DNA from: Pachypanchax playfairii
Lineage: Eukaryota > Chordata > Actinopteri > Cyprinodontiformes > Aplocheilidae
Direction of reading: 5' to 3'
Length of the DNA stretch: 64,000 nucleotides
Assembly: GCA_006937955.1 (NCBI GenBank)
Contig: SSNP01000067.1
Location: forward strand, 83,351-147,350
Part shown: one piece after another, positions 51,064-63,945 of the stretch
Numbering within the stretch: the stretch's first letter is position 1
Layout of the letters: every line of letters begins with the position of its first letter
The notes under the pieces: generated by a model
Database searches by the model: none
What the model was told of the DNA's origin: nothing
Seen by the model: the letters and a program-made list of their open reading frames with translations, nothing else
Made by a program: the position numbers and the translations under genes

Positions 51064-54000
51064 GGTAATGAGACCATAAATAGTTTCAAAGCATAAGCAA
51101 GGAGAGTTTTTCACCACAAAATTCACTAAATATGGATTCTTGCTTTAATTCAGAATAAGTCTCAATATGTTTTATTGTGTAACAACAACATGTTACTATG
51201 AAACCAAGATGAAATAAAGCACATTTTATTAACAACATAGATAAAAGTTTTCATTTCAAATTCTAAGTAATTATATTCCAAAATGTTAAACTTAGACTCC
51301 TATATTATTTTTTGTGTTTTTATAAGCCATAGTCTGTATTTATTTGCCTACAACTCTGCCCACACAGCTCTGTGAGACAGGTCCCAGGAATGGTAACACA
51401 GTAACAAAGTACACGTCTGTAAAATACAGATAAAATGTAGCAGCGATGAAGACACAAAGTGCAGCGTTTGTCGTCTAGATGGGGTTTGATGTGTGGGCAG
51501 AAAGCCAGCTGCACCAGCGGTGCACATCAGATAAAAGGAAAGACATGAATAAAATCTAGACCTGAAAATGGAAAGTGGAAGAAGAAGAAGACAACATGTC
51601 TCCATGTGCATTTCTAGTTCCAGGATGAGTTGAAGTTCTTCTCTCTGTACTTGAATAGGACATTGCCCAAAATAAAATAAAAAAAACACCCTTGATGTTT
51701 TTTCAGTCCCACATCTCTAGTGTGCACACTCAAAAAAACACAGCTTGGCAGCACCTGTAAACGGGATCTCAGAGCGTCAGATACCACAAGTCCAACTTTT
51801 ATCTGTGTCAGTGGGGGTGAGTTAGACCCTCCAACACAGGTTCAGTCTAGGTGCTGCTCATGTTTAACATGTATCTTCACTGTCCACATGTTAATAAAAC
51901 AGATCAACTGCCAAGTGCACTATTGAAAATTATATAATGTTCCAAAGGATAAAAGAAATTGACAATTATCTTATAAATATAAAAGAGTGGTCACACAAAT
52001 TGAGTGTGATTTCTTGTGTCTGTTTCTGTCAGTGTAAGAGTTGGTGTGAATGGTGCTCACTCACTTCTGGGTGTAGGAGGAGAAGCCCGTCGTTCAATAA
52101 AGACAGTCCATCAGCCTCCTTGCAAACACCGAACACAACCTGTTTCTGTGCTGCACAATATATCACAGCTTTAAGCTCTAAGATAAAACAACACAGGCTT
52201 ATACAACACAGTCAATGTAAAGTAGAACTAAATAACTTCTCCACAGCCGTGTCTCACACGGCTGTTGCTGGAAATGGTGTTCTGTAGAAATATACTTCCT
52301 GTTGAGATATGCTACTGATTCCTTCTGCACATGGACCATTCTACAGTCTTGACTTAAAAAAACAGATTTATTGTTTATTTTTGTTTCTATATTTTTCCAT
52401 AAATACATTTTATATATCAAATAAATTCTCCCGGGACAGGAACACTAAATATGATGTTATTTTTACTTTCTTTGCATTGTCAGAGCAATAGGCAAATGTT
52501 TGGACATACCCAGAGGAGAAGGACCCAACAATGGCCGACAAGGACCCAGAGGGCTTTTATATAGAAAATATCAGGGAAGGATCATAAAAATATAATTAAA
52601 TAACTAACAGGTCACACTCACCATAAACAAGAATACTGTATAAACTTCTAATAACATCTCATTATGAAATAAGTTGTCAATTCGTACTATGGCGGCATTT
52701 TTCATCAGGGCAGCAAAAATCATCAGAACACCACTTCCTGCTGCGACCCAAATTACTGAAGTTATTAAGTGTAATATAGGAGGACCAGAGTGTCTAATAT
52801 GAAGCTGAACATGTTTTTGGTGAATATCTACATAGACAGGTTTCATAACAGTAGCTTAAAGTTGTAAAAGTTATTTTGTACTGCTTTAAACTAATTACTA
52901 TTCTCTTTCTTCTAACACTAATGAACTGCAGCTTTTCGTTTGACTGAATGAAGTTAGTGGCAAAACCTTTTCTGACATAAAGTTTAGAGACATTCTTTTT
53001 TAAAAGCTGCTGAAAACTAATGTGAATTATCAGCTGCTAAGTTGTTGTTTTTATATTTTCATAGTCAACACATCCCATTTATTTTTTTATCACACAGCTC
53101 ACTCATAATCCTGACACACCCTCGTCTGTTGAAACATATTAAATGGGTTTGAAAACAGAATTGAGAAATGGAAAATCTTTTGTTTATCACACTGCCTTCA
53201 ATCAGCTCTCCCACCCGTGTCTCCAGAATAATGATTCATGGTCAAGTTTCCAGTCTGGAGAAGCTCCTGTCTTTACCTCTACACCACCCTGATCATTGCC
53301 TTGTAGGTGTTCTTCAACACGCTTGTCTCCTATGCATTTATGACTTCTCTGTGCCAAAACAGGAAACTACATCATAGACTTATCTGCTGCAGGTATATTC
53401 AGACTTTTCAACTCTCCCATTGAGGCTGGATTTTTCTTTGTAGTAAAGTTAGGGCTGGGCGGTATACCGGTTCATACCAAAAATCCGTGTTTATTTTAGT
53501 TTTGATATGAATTTTTCACATACCGCTATACCGGTGAAAACTGAAGACAACACCTGAAACGTTGGCAGTGGGAACGTATTTCTGCAGGGACCGATTTTAG
53601 TGCTACACACTAAGACCACTCGACATGTGAACAATTGAATGAAGAATGGCTGCTGGTGGGGGCTGTAACAGCAACACACAGATTACTGAACCAGAACAAC
53701 TTGTTCCAAAAAAGAAGTCACGACTGTAGAACGGAATTTCTTCAGCTTCACCGATAATACTAGCAACTTAACTTAATTACTGCCCCCTATTGGCAATCTT
53801 ATTTGAACAGGATGTGCAACATGTTACTGTGTATATGATATGGACTATTTAAAGCCAATCTAATGCAGTAATTCTTTACTTATTAGAAAATAATGTGGGT
53901 AATAATGTTCGTATAAAAAAATACCATAAAATACCTTAAAACTGATGTAATTTAGAAAAAAAACCGGTATGAAAATTTTGCCATACCGCCCAGCTGTAAG

Positions 54001-57000
54001 AGAAGCATTGATTATGAAAGGCTACTGGACCCCTGAAACTGAAGCAACCTTCCAAGGCAGGCTTGCTGATCTATGTTCCTGAGCAGATTCAATTTCAACC
54101 TGGTTCAAGAGATGGAGACCTGATTCTCTCTCTTGGTGATCAGTGTTAATTTTGGCAAGAAATTTTAATGTAGTTTTAGTCGTAGTCTTTTGACTAAAAT
54201 TCTTTTCAATTTTAGCCACTAAACTAGTTTTAACTGAAGTCTAATTTTAGTCAACGAAAATATTTGGCAGTTTTAGTCGACTAGAATCAATTGTAGATTT
54301 AGTCGACTAAAATAAGTATATTTTCTAAAGTATTAATTTAACAACTGCAATATAGTATGGACATTTTCTTACCATTCCACACTTCATCTGGCGTCTTCCC
54401 GGGAGCATCTCAAACAACTACGGAATCCTCTGCGCACCGCTCAATAAGCTGAGCTCTGATTGGTTCTTTTCACAGTAGCCCCAGCTGTTAGCTTTTTGAC
54501 TGATTCCTCTCTGCATCTTTCTTTTCCTCTGATTGGATTTCGTCGCTGTCTATTTTCGTGTCGTCTTTTATTTGTCAAGGAAAATCAACATAATTTTAGT
54601 CATAATAATCGTCTCAAATAGGGCCGTCTATTTTAGTTTTCGTTTCGTTTTCGTCCGCAAAAATATATTCGTGACTAAAATTATGACGAAATATTTTAGT
54701 CAACAAAATTAACACTGTTGGTGATTCTCCTCCAGTTCCAGAACCTGTTCACTTACTTACAATCACTGACAGATTTACAGAAACATATATTCATGAACCA
54801 CTTCCTAAACAGTGCTTCTTTATTCCCTTCTCAATGATTGTGGATTGTACCTTAATCAGACACCATGAACCTCCCAACAAACATCCAAAGCTGCTTAGTG
54901 GCGCTCATCAAGGGGGTACTGTCAGAGTACAAGAGGCTCTTTTTCTGTCCTTTTCTTTCTTTCATCTTTTATCCTCTGTTTTTTCTTCTTCTCCCTACTG
55001 TCCCACTGTCCCACAGTCCCACAGTGTGGCAGGATGTCTGTAGGACATGTTCCACAACACAATGCAAGACATTTGAAGCTAACCTGGCTCTGCCAGATCT
55101 ACTGTATGTGTAGCCCTGTCTCTTATCGATTCAGGGACACACATACACCTGGAACCGCTCCATTGAAATCGTTTATAAAAGGGAGGGACATCAGGTATAA
55201 TATTATAAGCTGATTGGAGGACGAGCCAGCAAGTGTCTACCTTTGATGATTTGTTTTTAGCCAATCACAGTAAATCAAGCTCTTGCAAATCCATTCAGTA
55301 GTAAAACACACACATTGTTACCACTAAGAAAAGTAAAACACATCTTTACTATCAAGAAATGCACAAAGTTTTTACCTTTGCTCATTTTTCAAAGTAGAAA
55401 TCGTCTCTAGTCCTAAAACAGATTCAGTAGCTGCTTTTATGTGTACATCCACCAGCAGCCATGTTTGTTTTGCTTTGACTGCCTGGGCACTTGCTGCCAA
55501 TCATACCTGAACACCCGCCCCAAAGCACAATGATTGGTTCAAACATTCTTTTGACTGAAATAGATGGTTTTCAATGGATCGGTTCCAGATGTATGTGTGT
55601 CTCTGAATCGAGAAGAGGCGGGGCTACACATAGATCTGGTAGAGCCAGGTTAATTTGAAGCCACTTTGGTGGAAACTTTGATCAAAGTTCTTCTTATGTA
55701 AAATGATTTTAAGTATTTAGTGTTTTTCTCCTGACCCTCTGTGTGTGATTATTCAACAGTCCTGAAAATTTAACCTCAAATCCTCGTGAATAAAATCACC
55801 TGCAAGTGAAAAGAATACTCCTTAACATTTTGCTCAGTTCAGCTGTTGGAACGAAACTCTGCATCACCTGCGGGCCTCTTATTCCTCCTTGCTCCTCTAA
55901 CAGACATCTTAGTTCCCTGGACCTCTAACCTCCTCCAAACCTGTAACAGAAAACATTAATGAGTGAGATTCTCTCTTCATCTTGCAAACATTGACCTTTA
56001 TTCCTCTGCCTCCAGACTTCCAAGTTGAAATAAGCTGTTTACTTACCTTTAACAGTACCTGGGTCTAGCTTTTGAGTATTTGAGTTTTGGTTCAGCTATT
56101 TTGACAATAAATACATTTTTGTTGGTGTTAAATATTCAGAGCAAACTGCTAACCTTTCTAAATCTTTTTGAAGCACCAAGACCGTAATAACAGGAAAATA
56201 AAATCACATCCCCAACTGAGTTAAAAGACAGCAACTAAAAAAGGGAAATATTTTAGGACAACATTAGCAGGCGGTTTACACATTAGGCTGGTGACACATG
56301 CAGAGACACACTCATTAAAAGGAACTGCAACTTTCCCAAGTTGTTTATTTATATAGAGACCCACAGCAACAAGATCTGTAGAACTGAGCAACCATGACAG
56401 AACATGCTGTTCTTAATGTTAGAAATATAAAACAGCAAACTGTTTTATATAAACAGCATCTTCAAATCACATCCAAAAAATATACAAAGACCTCTGGTTT
56501 GACCTCTGGATTACTCGACAGAGAAACCTGACTAATGTTACTGGATCAGTTGAAATTGGATGAATTAAAATACTTTAAACAATGAAAATAACATGAATGA
56601 ATAATTGAAGCATTCGATTTTAAAGAGGCCCTTCCATTAAAAATGGTTTTTCTGAGGTTTCTGTTGAATATTTTAGCTCCACAGGTGTTCTTACCTTCAT
56701 AGTGGGTGTGAAAACAGGTCAATAACTTCTCTTTCAGTTTTTATCTCTCAAACTACGCAGGTGGTGATAAAACCCGAGTTTGAACAGCCTGTATCTGTTT
56801 CGTCACAGCTCCTTTGTTCGTTAGTATTCGGCAGCTCCAGCAGTTGGAACCACGCCTAGCATGCTTATAGCTAAAAGCTGTTAGCATAAAGACGTAGCAA
56901 ACAGGAAGACATGACGTCTGACGTTGCCATGTGCAGCAGGGCAGGAAACAGTATTCTTTGCTCTCATAGGCTAGTTTGTTAGCCAATCAGAGTCCAGCAA

Positions 57001-60000
57001 ATTCGAAAAATGAATATGAACGAGCTGCTGACGAAGCAGACTGATGGAGGGAGCCGGAACCAGCCGAATTATAACACAGATAGATTGAAAGGTCTGTTAA
57101 TCAGTGTTTCCTGATGTTTTTTAGATATAAAATGTTTCATATTACTGGTTAATACTTAAGAAATAACCACAAAGTCCTGAAATGTGTATGAAATGATTTA
57201 AAAGTTTCTTTCGCTGTTTATTTTAAAATAACTCTTTATTATAAGATACAACAATATTTGTGGTTTTAAAGAACTCTGCTCCATAAAATACAACTTTGTT
57301 TTGTATTTATTATTATTGTGACAATTTGCTCTTCATAGTTTTGTTTTCTCAGATAAAACATTGAGTAAAGAAATCAATTTAAGGTCAGCATTTATATGCG
57401 TGTGTGTGTGCGTGTGCAGCACATTTAAAAGTAGCAAAAGTCAGTCTAAGTGCTTCACAATCAAGTGAAAATACAAAAGAATAACAGTGTTCTCATATGT
57501 AAAAAAGTAGATAAATACAGTAAAAAGTACATCACAATAAGAGCATGTTGATAAAATTGAAAATAAAAGTACAAGCAGAACAAATGTTAACTTATCTTTG
57601 ATAATATAAAGAACAAATGAGTATTTATTTGGAGCCAGATTCATGGAGGAAGGTGTAAAGGCTCAGTTCACCTTTGTTTCTTATTTAATCAGAAACTTTC
57701 TTTTGAAACTTGCTATTTGAAGGCAGAGTGAAAATGCAGGGACTGAAGAGTTCATGCTTATAGGAAAATCTCTTCACTCAGATTACTTTAAATTATTAAT
57801 TCTTCTAGCTGTATATAAAACATGCTGCTCCCTTATAGCACTGATATATTTACTGAATGTGATGTTATTTTTGAGTCTACATTTATTAAAATATATATAT
57901 TTTTTTACATATTTCTGGAGGAAAAATAAAATTTAAACACTAATAATTTCAGCTTATACATTCAGTGTTTCTTCATTTTGGAAAACAACTGCACTGCAGA
58001 AAAAACAGCTGTTTCAAATCTCCTAAGAATAACATGCTATTAGTTTGTGGGACATATATAGTTGTAGTCCTCTGTCAGAGCAGGAAGTGTGACGCGGCTC
58101 CTCACTGTCAAGTTTCAATCAGCTGGTTATTATTAAAATGTTTGCAAAAGTTATTCTGCATCAGGAAACATCTGCTTCTTTAATGAAGCTTTAATGAAGA
58201 ATAGAATTAGAATTAAATAGCCAGTGTGCAGTTGGTTGTTCCTCTCAGTAAAACATTTGTTTGTTTGTGTTTATGAATAATTAAAGCAACTAACCAGCAT
58301 CGCTGTTAGCTTTTGGCAGAATTGCTTCTTTTTGCTGCTGTTTTTTTTGTGAAAACATGACTGAATGTGAAAGTTAAGATAAAGAACAAAAATGGTTTCA
58401 TTCATTGTGTTTTATTCCAAATGTGAGTAAACAAAGATTAATTTAAAAATAAAAGGTTATGTATTATTTGAGTTACTAAAGAAAGTTTTAGTTAAAGAAA
58501 GTTGTTGTTTTTATGTATTTACTTATTTAGTAGTATTTTATTGATTGCTGTGTATATTCATATTATCATAGATTCAGTCACACTGTTTCTTGTTCTTTTA
58601 GCCTTTTTTAGTTCTGGTTGGTATTTTCATTGAATCTTTTTATTCCCTCAGAGTCTTTGCTTTTCTGTTTCTGTCATATGATCCTAATCTTGTTCATAGT
58701 TTTACTTTTTTTTCTCATGGTTCTTGCCCTTTTGGTTCTGATTGATAATGGCCGCGTTTCCCAAAAGCGATCGTTCTTAAGGACTTAAGAAGGTCTTAAG
58801 ATCAAGCCTAAGAAGGTTCGAAAGAAGCTCTTAACGGCAGCTGTCAATCATGGTGGTGCTGAAACTGAATCAATCGATGCCGGGCTAATCGATCACCCAC
58901 TCCTTTATCAGCGCTGAGCGCAGCGCGCAGTCACACACAGTCTTGTTTATAAGAACTTGCAATATTCATGATGAGGACAGAGTTCCTAAATTAGCTTCAC
59001 ATTGTGTGCTGATAACCATATATAGATAAAATAAAAAGAAAAGAAAAAATAATAAAAAGAAAACAACAAACAAAGTGTTTGTTAATTTCTGTTTTAAGTG
59101 GGTGTGTGCCAACAGGTATATCCAAGTAGTAATCAAGCCCATATGTGGCGTGACTGGGGTGCTGTCCGAAAGAAGTGGCAGGATTTTCAGAGCCAGACCA
59201 AAAAGAAGCACGCCAAGGTGAGAAGGGAAGCCACGGGCATGGGTGGTAGAGCACCGGGTGGGACGACCCCACACAACCGTGCCCTGTCTCCGTGCGCCAA
59301 CCCGCACGGCCCAGTGTCCGCATGCGGGGAGGCTTAACCAGGCGGCCTGCAGTAACCACCTCCACCTGCAGCGAGACGCTGATGCGCCTGGAGAGGGAGA
59401 AGCTGGTGGTGCTGCGGGGGATAGAGGAGCAGCTCCTGAGACAAACTGCTCTCCAGGAAGAGATGGTCCGGATGAAGCAGGAGAGGTTGGAGCTGCGCCG
59501 GAGAAAGATGGTGCTGTCCGAGGCACAGTTCATCCGTTCAACAGGATTCAGGTACGGGACAGGTCTATTTTGTTTTATTAGCATTATGCAATGTATCCTA
59601 TTCAATTTCATTAATCTCTCCCCCGTCATTCATTGCAGGTGATGCAGACGGCCCAGTGAAGTCAGAGACGCCACCCCTCCTCCCCCATTATGCTTTCAAT
59701 AAACTTTGGTTTCCTTTTTAACCGTGTATTATGTGTATCATTTTGCATTGAAATCACTATTAAACCTAGCAACAAAAAGTCTGAGGCAATTTGTACTTTA
59801 AAGTAATTTATCTAAGCGTATGTTGATGACGTGTGCGTAATGTGTGCCCTGACGCACGTGGTTCACTACTACTCACTACAGCACAGCATGTTTTGCCGTT
59901 AATATAATATATATACAGTATATATATATTTCCCTGACGCAGCTTGATCACTGTAGCCTAGAAATCTAGACGCCTGGTGGCAGGCTATGTGCATTTGATC

Positions 60001-63000
60001 GCTAAGAAGACTGTTAAGAGTGGGTCAGATCGATCTTAGGTTTCCTTCTTAGTGAAAGATTTTCTTAAGCCAAGAGCGACTCTGGGAAACGCGTTCTTCT
60101 TTCACAGCGCTCTTAAGAGCGCTCCAAAGAAGATCTTAGTGCTAAGAGCTTCTTAACTCATTTGGGAAACGCGGCCATTTTCATTTTCATCTCACTATCA
60201 GTTATAGTTTTTCCTTATTTTCATCATAGTCATGGTCTTGTTTTGTTCTGTCATGTTTTTCCATGTAATTTTAGTTAAAGTCTTAGCAGTAATCTTGTAA
60301 TCACCCACAGCTGCCTTTCATCTATAATCACACACCTGGTTCTCATGTCAGCAATGTACCTCCATATGATTCCAGCTTCCTGGTTCAGTGTTTGCTTTCA
60401 GGTTCATTACATGCTCCATGTATTCATGTTTGTCAAGCCACATTTCACTTTTATATTATTATTTTCATTTTGCTAACTTTACTGCTACTGATGCTTGTAT
60501 TTTTGTCCTGATCCGTAGCTCTGCCTGAACATGACATCATGTCTGTAATTTTGAAATAATTGTTGCATTGAAAGAATTCATTAGTTATTACCTCCGCCAA
60601 GGAGATAATGTTTTCATCGGAGTCTGTCTGTCTGTCTGTTAGCAGAATAACTCTTATGGATGGATTTTGATGAAATTTTCAGGAAAGGTCAGAAATGACC
60701 CAAAGAAGAATTGATTAGATTTTGGGGGTGATCCGTCTGGATCCAGGAATCTTTTTAAGGATATGGACATAGTACTAATATGTCCACTGCGGTCTGCGCT
60801 GTCAGAGTGCTTTTCTAGTTTGCACTTATTGTCTGCAGGATTTAAACATAAAACATTGCATCACCCTTTATTTTCATAGCAGTAAATGCAAAAAGGTTCT
60901 GATAATGCCAAAACACTGAAGTTACACAATATGACACTAAACAGATATCGCTTTCTGTAGCTCCTTTTCAATGCATATCTTGCACGTTCTGCTTTACATT
61001 TCACATAAAATCCCCAAAATGCTTAATCACAAAACCTGCCCCCCCCCATCAGGAAGTCAGATTAATATCTTATGAAATCCTGTTTCTTTCATTCCACACA
61101 TTCAATATTCAGACAAATAATTTTATTCCTGTTTGTTTCATAAAAACTTGATCTTGCTTTTCCTTTGAACTTAAATTTCTTCTCTTAAAAGATTGTGGCT
61201 TTGAACAAAACTAAGGAGCGGATGAGGCCTTATCATGTTTACCATAAAAATGACGACCCTGATATCAAAAAGATCAAAAAGGTAAAAAACATCATATTCA
61301 GTATGCTTTTCATTTTGTCGGTTTTAGTTATTTAGTTTACCTTTTCCTATACTTTGCATCCACAGGTGCAGAGTTTCATGCGAGGCTGGCTCTGTCGCAG
61401 GAAGTGGAAAATCATTGTTCAGGACTACATTTGTTCTCCTCACGCTGAGAGCATGAGGAAGAGGAACCAGATTGTCTTCAACATGGTGGAGGCTGAGACA
61501 GAGTATGTAAATATATTATGCCTGGAGCAACAGGCCACACTGTAGTGAAATTGTCACCGTTAACACACTTACTTTTCTATGTAAATAATGAGGCAACAAT
61601 TTGGTTGTCGTGCGAATGTAATTTAGTTTCTATTGAATTTAACTGAAGTGATTTGAATCAGTCAAATTAGTTTGAGTGAATGCGTTCCGATGAACGAAGC
61701 TGTGATGACTGGTTGATCAGCTGATGATTTGTTTTAACAGCAACATCAATAACCTCAGGTAACTATTATCTATCTATAAGATCAATAACATTTTATGGTT
61801 GCTCAGTTTGTGTTATTCTGTTTGTGTGTGATGACAGGTACGTCCACCAGCTCTATATCCTGGTCAACTGTTTCCTCAGACCTCTGAGAATGGCCGCCAG
61901 TTCCAAAAAACCCCCCATCAGCCATGATGATGTGAGCAGCATCTTCCTAAACAGGTGTGTGTGTTTCTGTATGTGGTAATGCACTAGTTAAGAAAACCTT
62001 TTATGTTCTTCATATTATATTTTTTAAAATAAATCTGAAGTTTTATATACACAAGAGGCACAAACAGAGCCCCTCTCTGAGACCGCAAAACAGAAATGAA
62101 ACATATTTTTGTGTCTCCAGTGAGACCATCATGTTCCTGCATGAGATTTTCCATCAAGGCTTGAAGGCGAGGATTGCCAACTGGCCAACTCTGGTGCTGG
62201 GTAAGCTGTTACACAAACACACACTGTGTTCACACCCTCTGAAGCTCCTCAGTAACATGAAGGTCAAGTTTTTAGTGATTCTCTGCATTCAGTGTTTCAT
62301 TCAGACCAGATATCACCACTGATGTCATGCTGCCTGATTCACACACACACACAAATGTTTTCCTATCTCGAGCTCCAACCAGCAGACTCATTGTCCTGAC
62401 AGACAGTGATCATCCAGGCCAGGAGGCATGTCATTGTTTCTCCTCCTAAAAAAGTCCCCTAAACAGATAAGCATCACCTAGGAGACAAGCTGCTGAAGGA
62501 TGTGGCAGCAAATTACTTGTGACAAAGAAGAGAGAATGGGCTGTTGATTAAACATGTCGACCTTATGGGACTCTGTTGTGCAGACAGACTCTGAATGCTG
62601 CTTCTTATCAACATTATGTTTTATATCTAGGAATATTTAAACATGTTAACCCCCTGATTTTCACTGCAGATTCTTTTCTTCATTCTTTGGCCTTAAATAT
62701 TGTGTATTATCTTTTTTTTTAAAGTATGGATTACCTGATATGCTGAAATACTGAGAAATGAAAACTGCAGCCTGTTGACTACTGAAGAACAAGAAACTGT
62801 GAAATTATTCAGTAAAGATGGTGGAAAGCTGTGGCTCCCTGAATTTGCATAGACATTTAAAAATATGCAACAAAAAGCTTGCAGGTTCAACATCCAGCTG
62901 GAAATGTTCTGCATATTGGCTTAAACTGTGAGTGTGTGCATGGTTGTAGTCTTTTATTGACCTGCTGATTGACTGGTAACCTATCAAGTACATACCCAGC

Positions 63001-63890
63001 CTCTCACCCAATCGCCTACAAGCACAAACCTTGCACAGGAATGAGGAAGTATAAAAACATGGATGAACATTTCATTCCTGATCTCATTTGTTTTAGTCCA
63101 GTTTATCACTGTGAAGCTGATCTAAATAAACTGATTCTTTTTGTCTTAAACGTATCCGCGTAACCCCCCAGCATGAAATACACATCTGCACAGTCAGGCA
63201 AACACACTTCCTGTAAAGATAAAGCAGCTGGACTTTTAATATTCAGAAGGTTATGAAGTTTTGCTGCAAAAGTTTTGGAACAATAAATAGTACAACAGTA
63301 ACAAATAGTTACTAAGTGATAAATAAATCAGAACATATATGGAACTTGCATGAAAAAAATCCAATTATTTATATATTTTAATAAACTTAACTCTGTATTT
63401 GTAAATTATGTGTTAATGTTTCTAGCTGACTTGTTCGACATCCTGCTGCCGATGCTGAACATCTACCAGGAGTTTGTACGTAACCATCAGTACAGTCTGC
63501 AAGTTTTAGCCAACTGCAAGCAGAACAGAGACTTTGACAAGCTGCTGAAACAGTATGAGTCTAATGCTGCTTGTGAAGGAAGGATGCTTGAGACCTTTCT
63601 CACATATCCCATGTTCCAGGTAGTCCATAAACTGCACTCCACAAACATATCACTCAGCTGGTATCTAGTTTCCATCTGTTCCTTCTTGTAAACCTCATAA
63701 TAAATCCCTTTTTCTCCCCAAAAGATTCCTCGTTACATCATAACCCTGCATGAGTTACTGGCACACACACCACATGAGCATGTGGAGCGCAAGAGCCTCG
63801 AGTTTGCCAAGTCCAAATTAGAAGAATTGTCCAGGTTTGTGGCAGAATATTCAGCTTTTCTGATAAGTATTGCTGGTAAAACCCATGAAT

Positions 63891-63945
<55 letters not shown>

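Larger units (their letters stand above)
58591..60480 (+). mobile_element. Possible decayed LTR split by the Harbinger-type insertion
   Basis: The sequences on each side of the insertion (58591-58750 and 60177-60480) are T-rich with repeated TTGTTCATAGTTTTA, TTGTTTTGTTCTGTCATGTT and CACCTGGTTCTCATGTCAGC-like strings, as in fish Gypsy-type LTRs. No clean LTR ends are visible. Tentative. Confidence 0.3.

Noticed and set aside
58966..59629. 186- and 210-codon minus-strand frames
   Set aside because: Antisense of the Harbinger Myb-like remnant; the sense strand carries the recognisable motifs.
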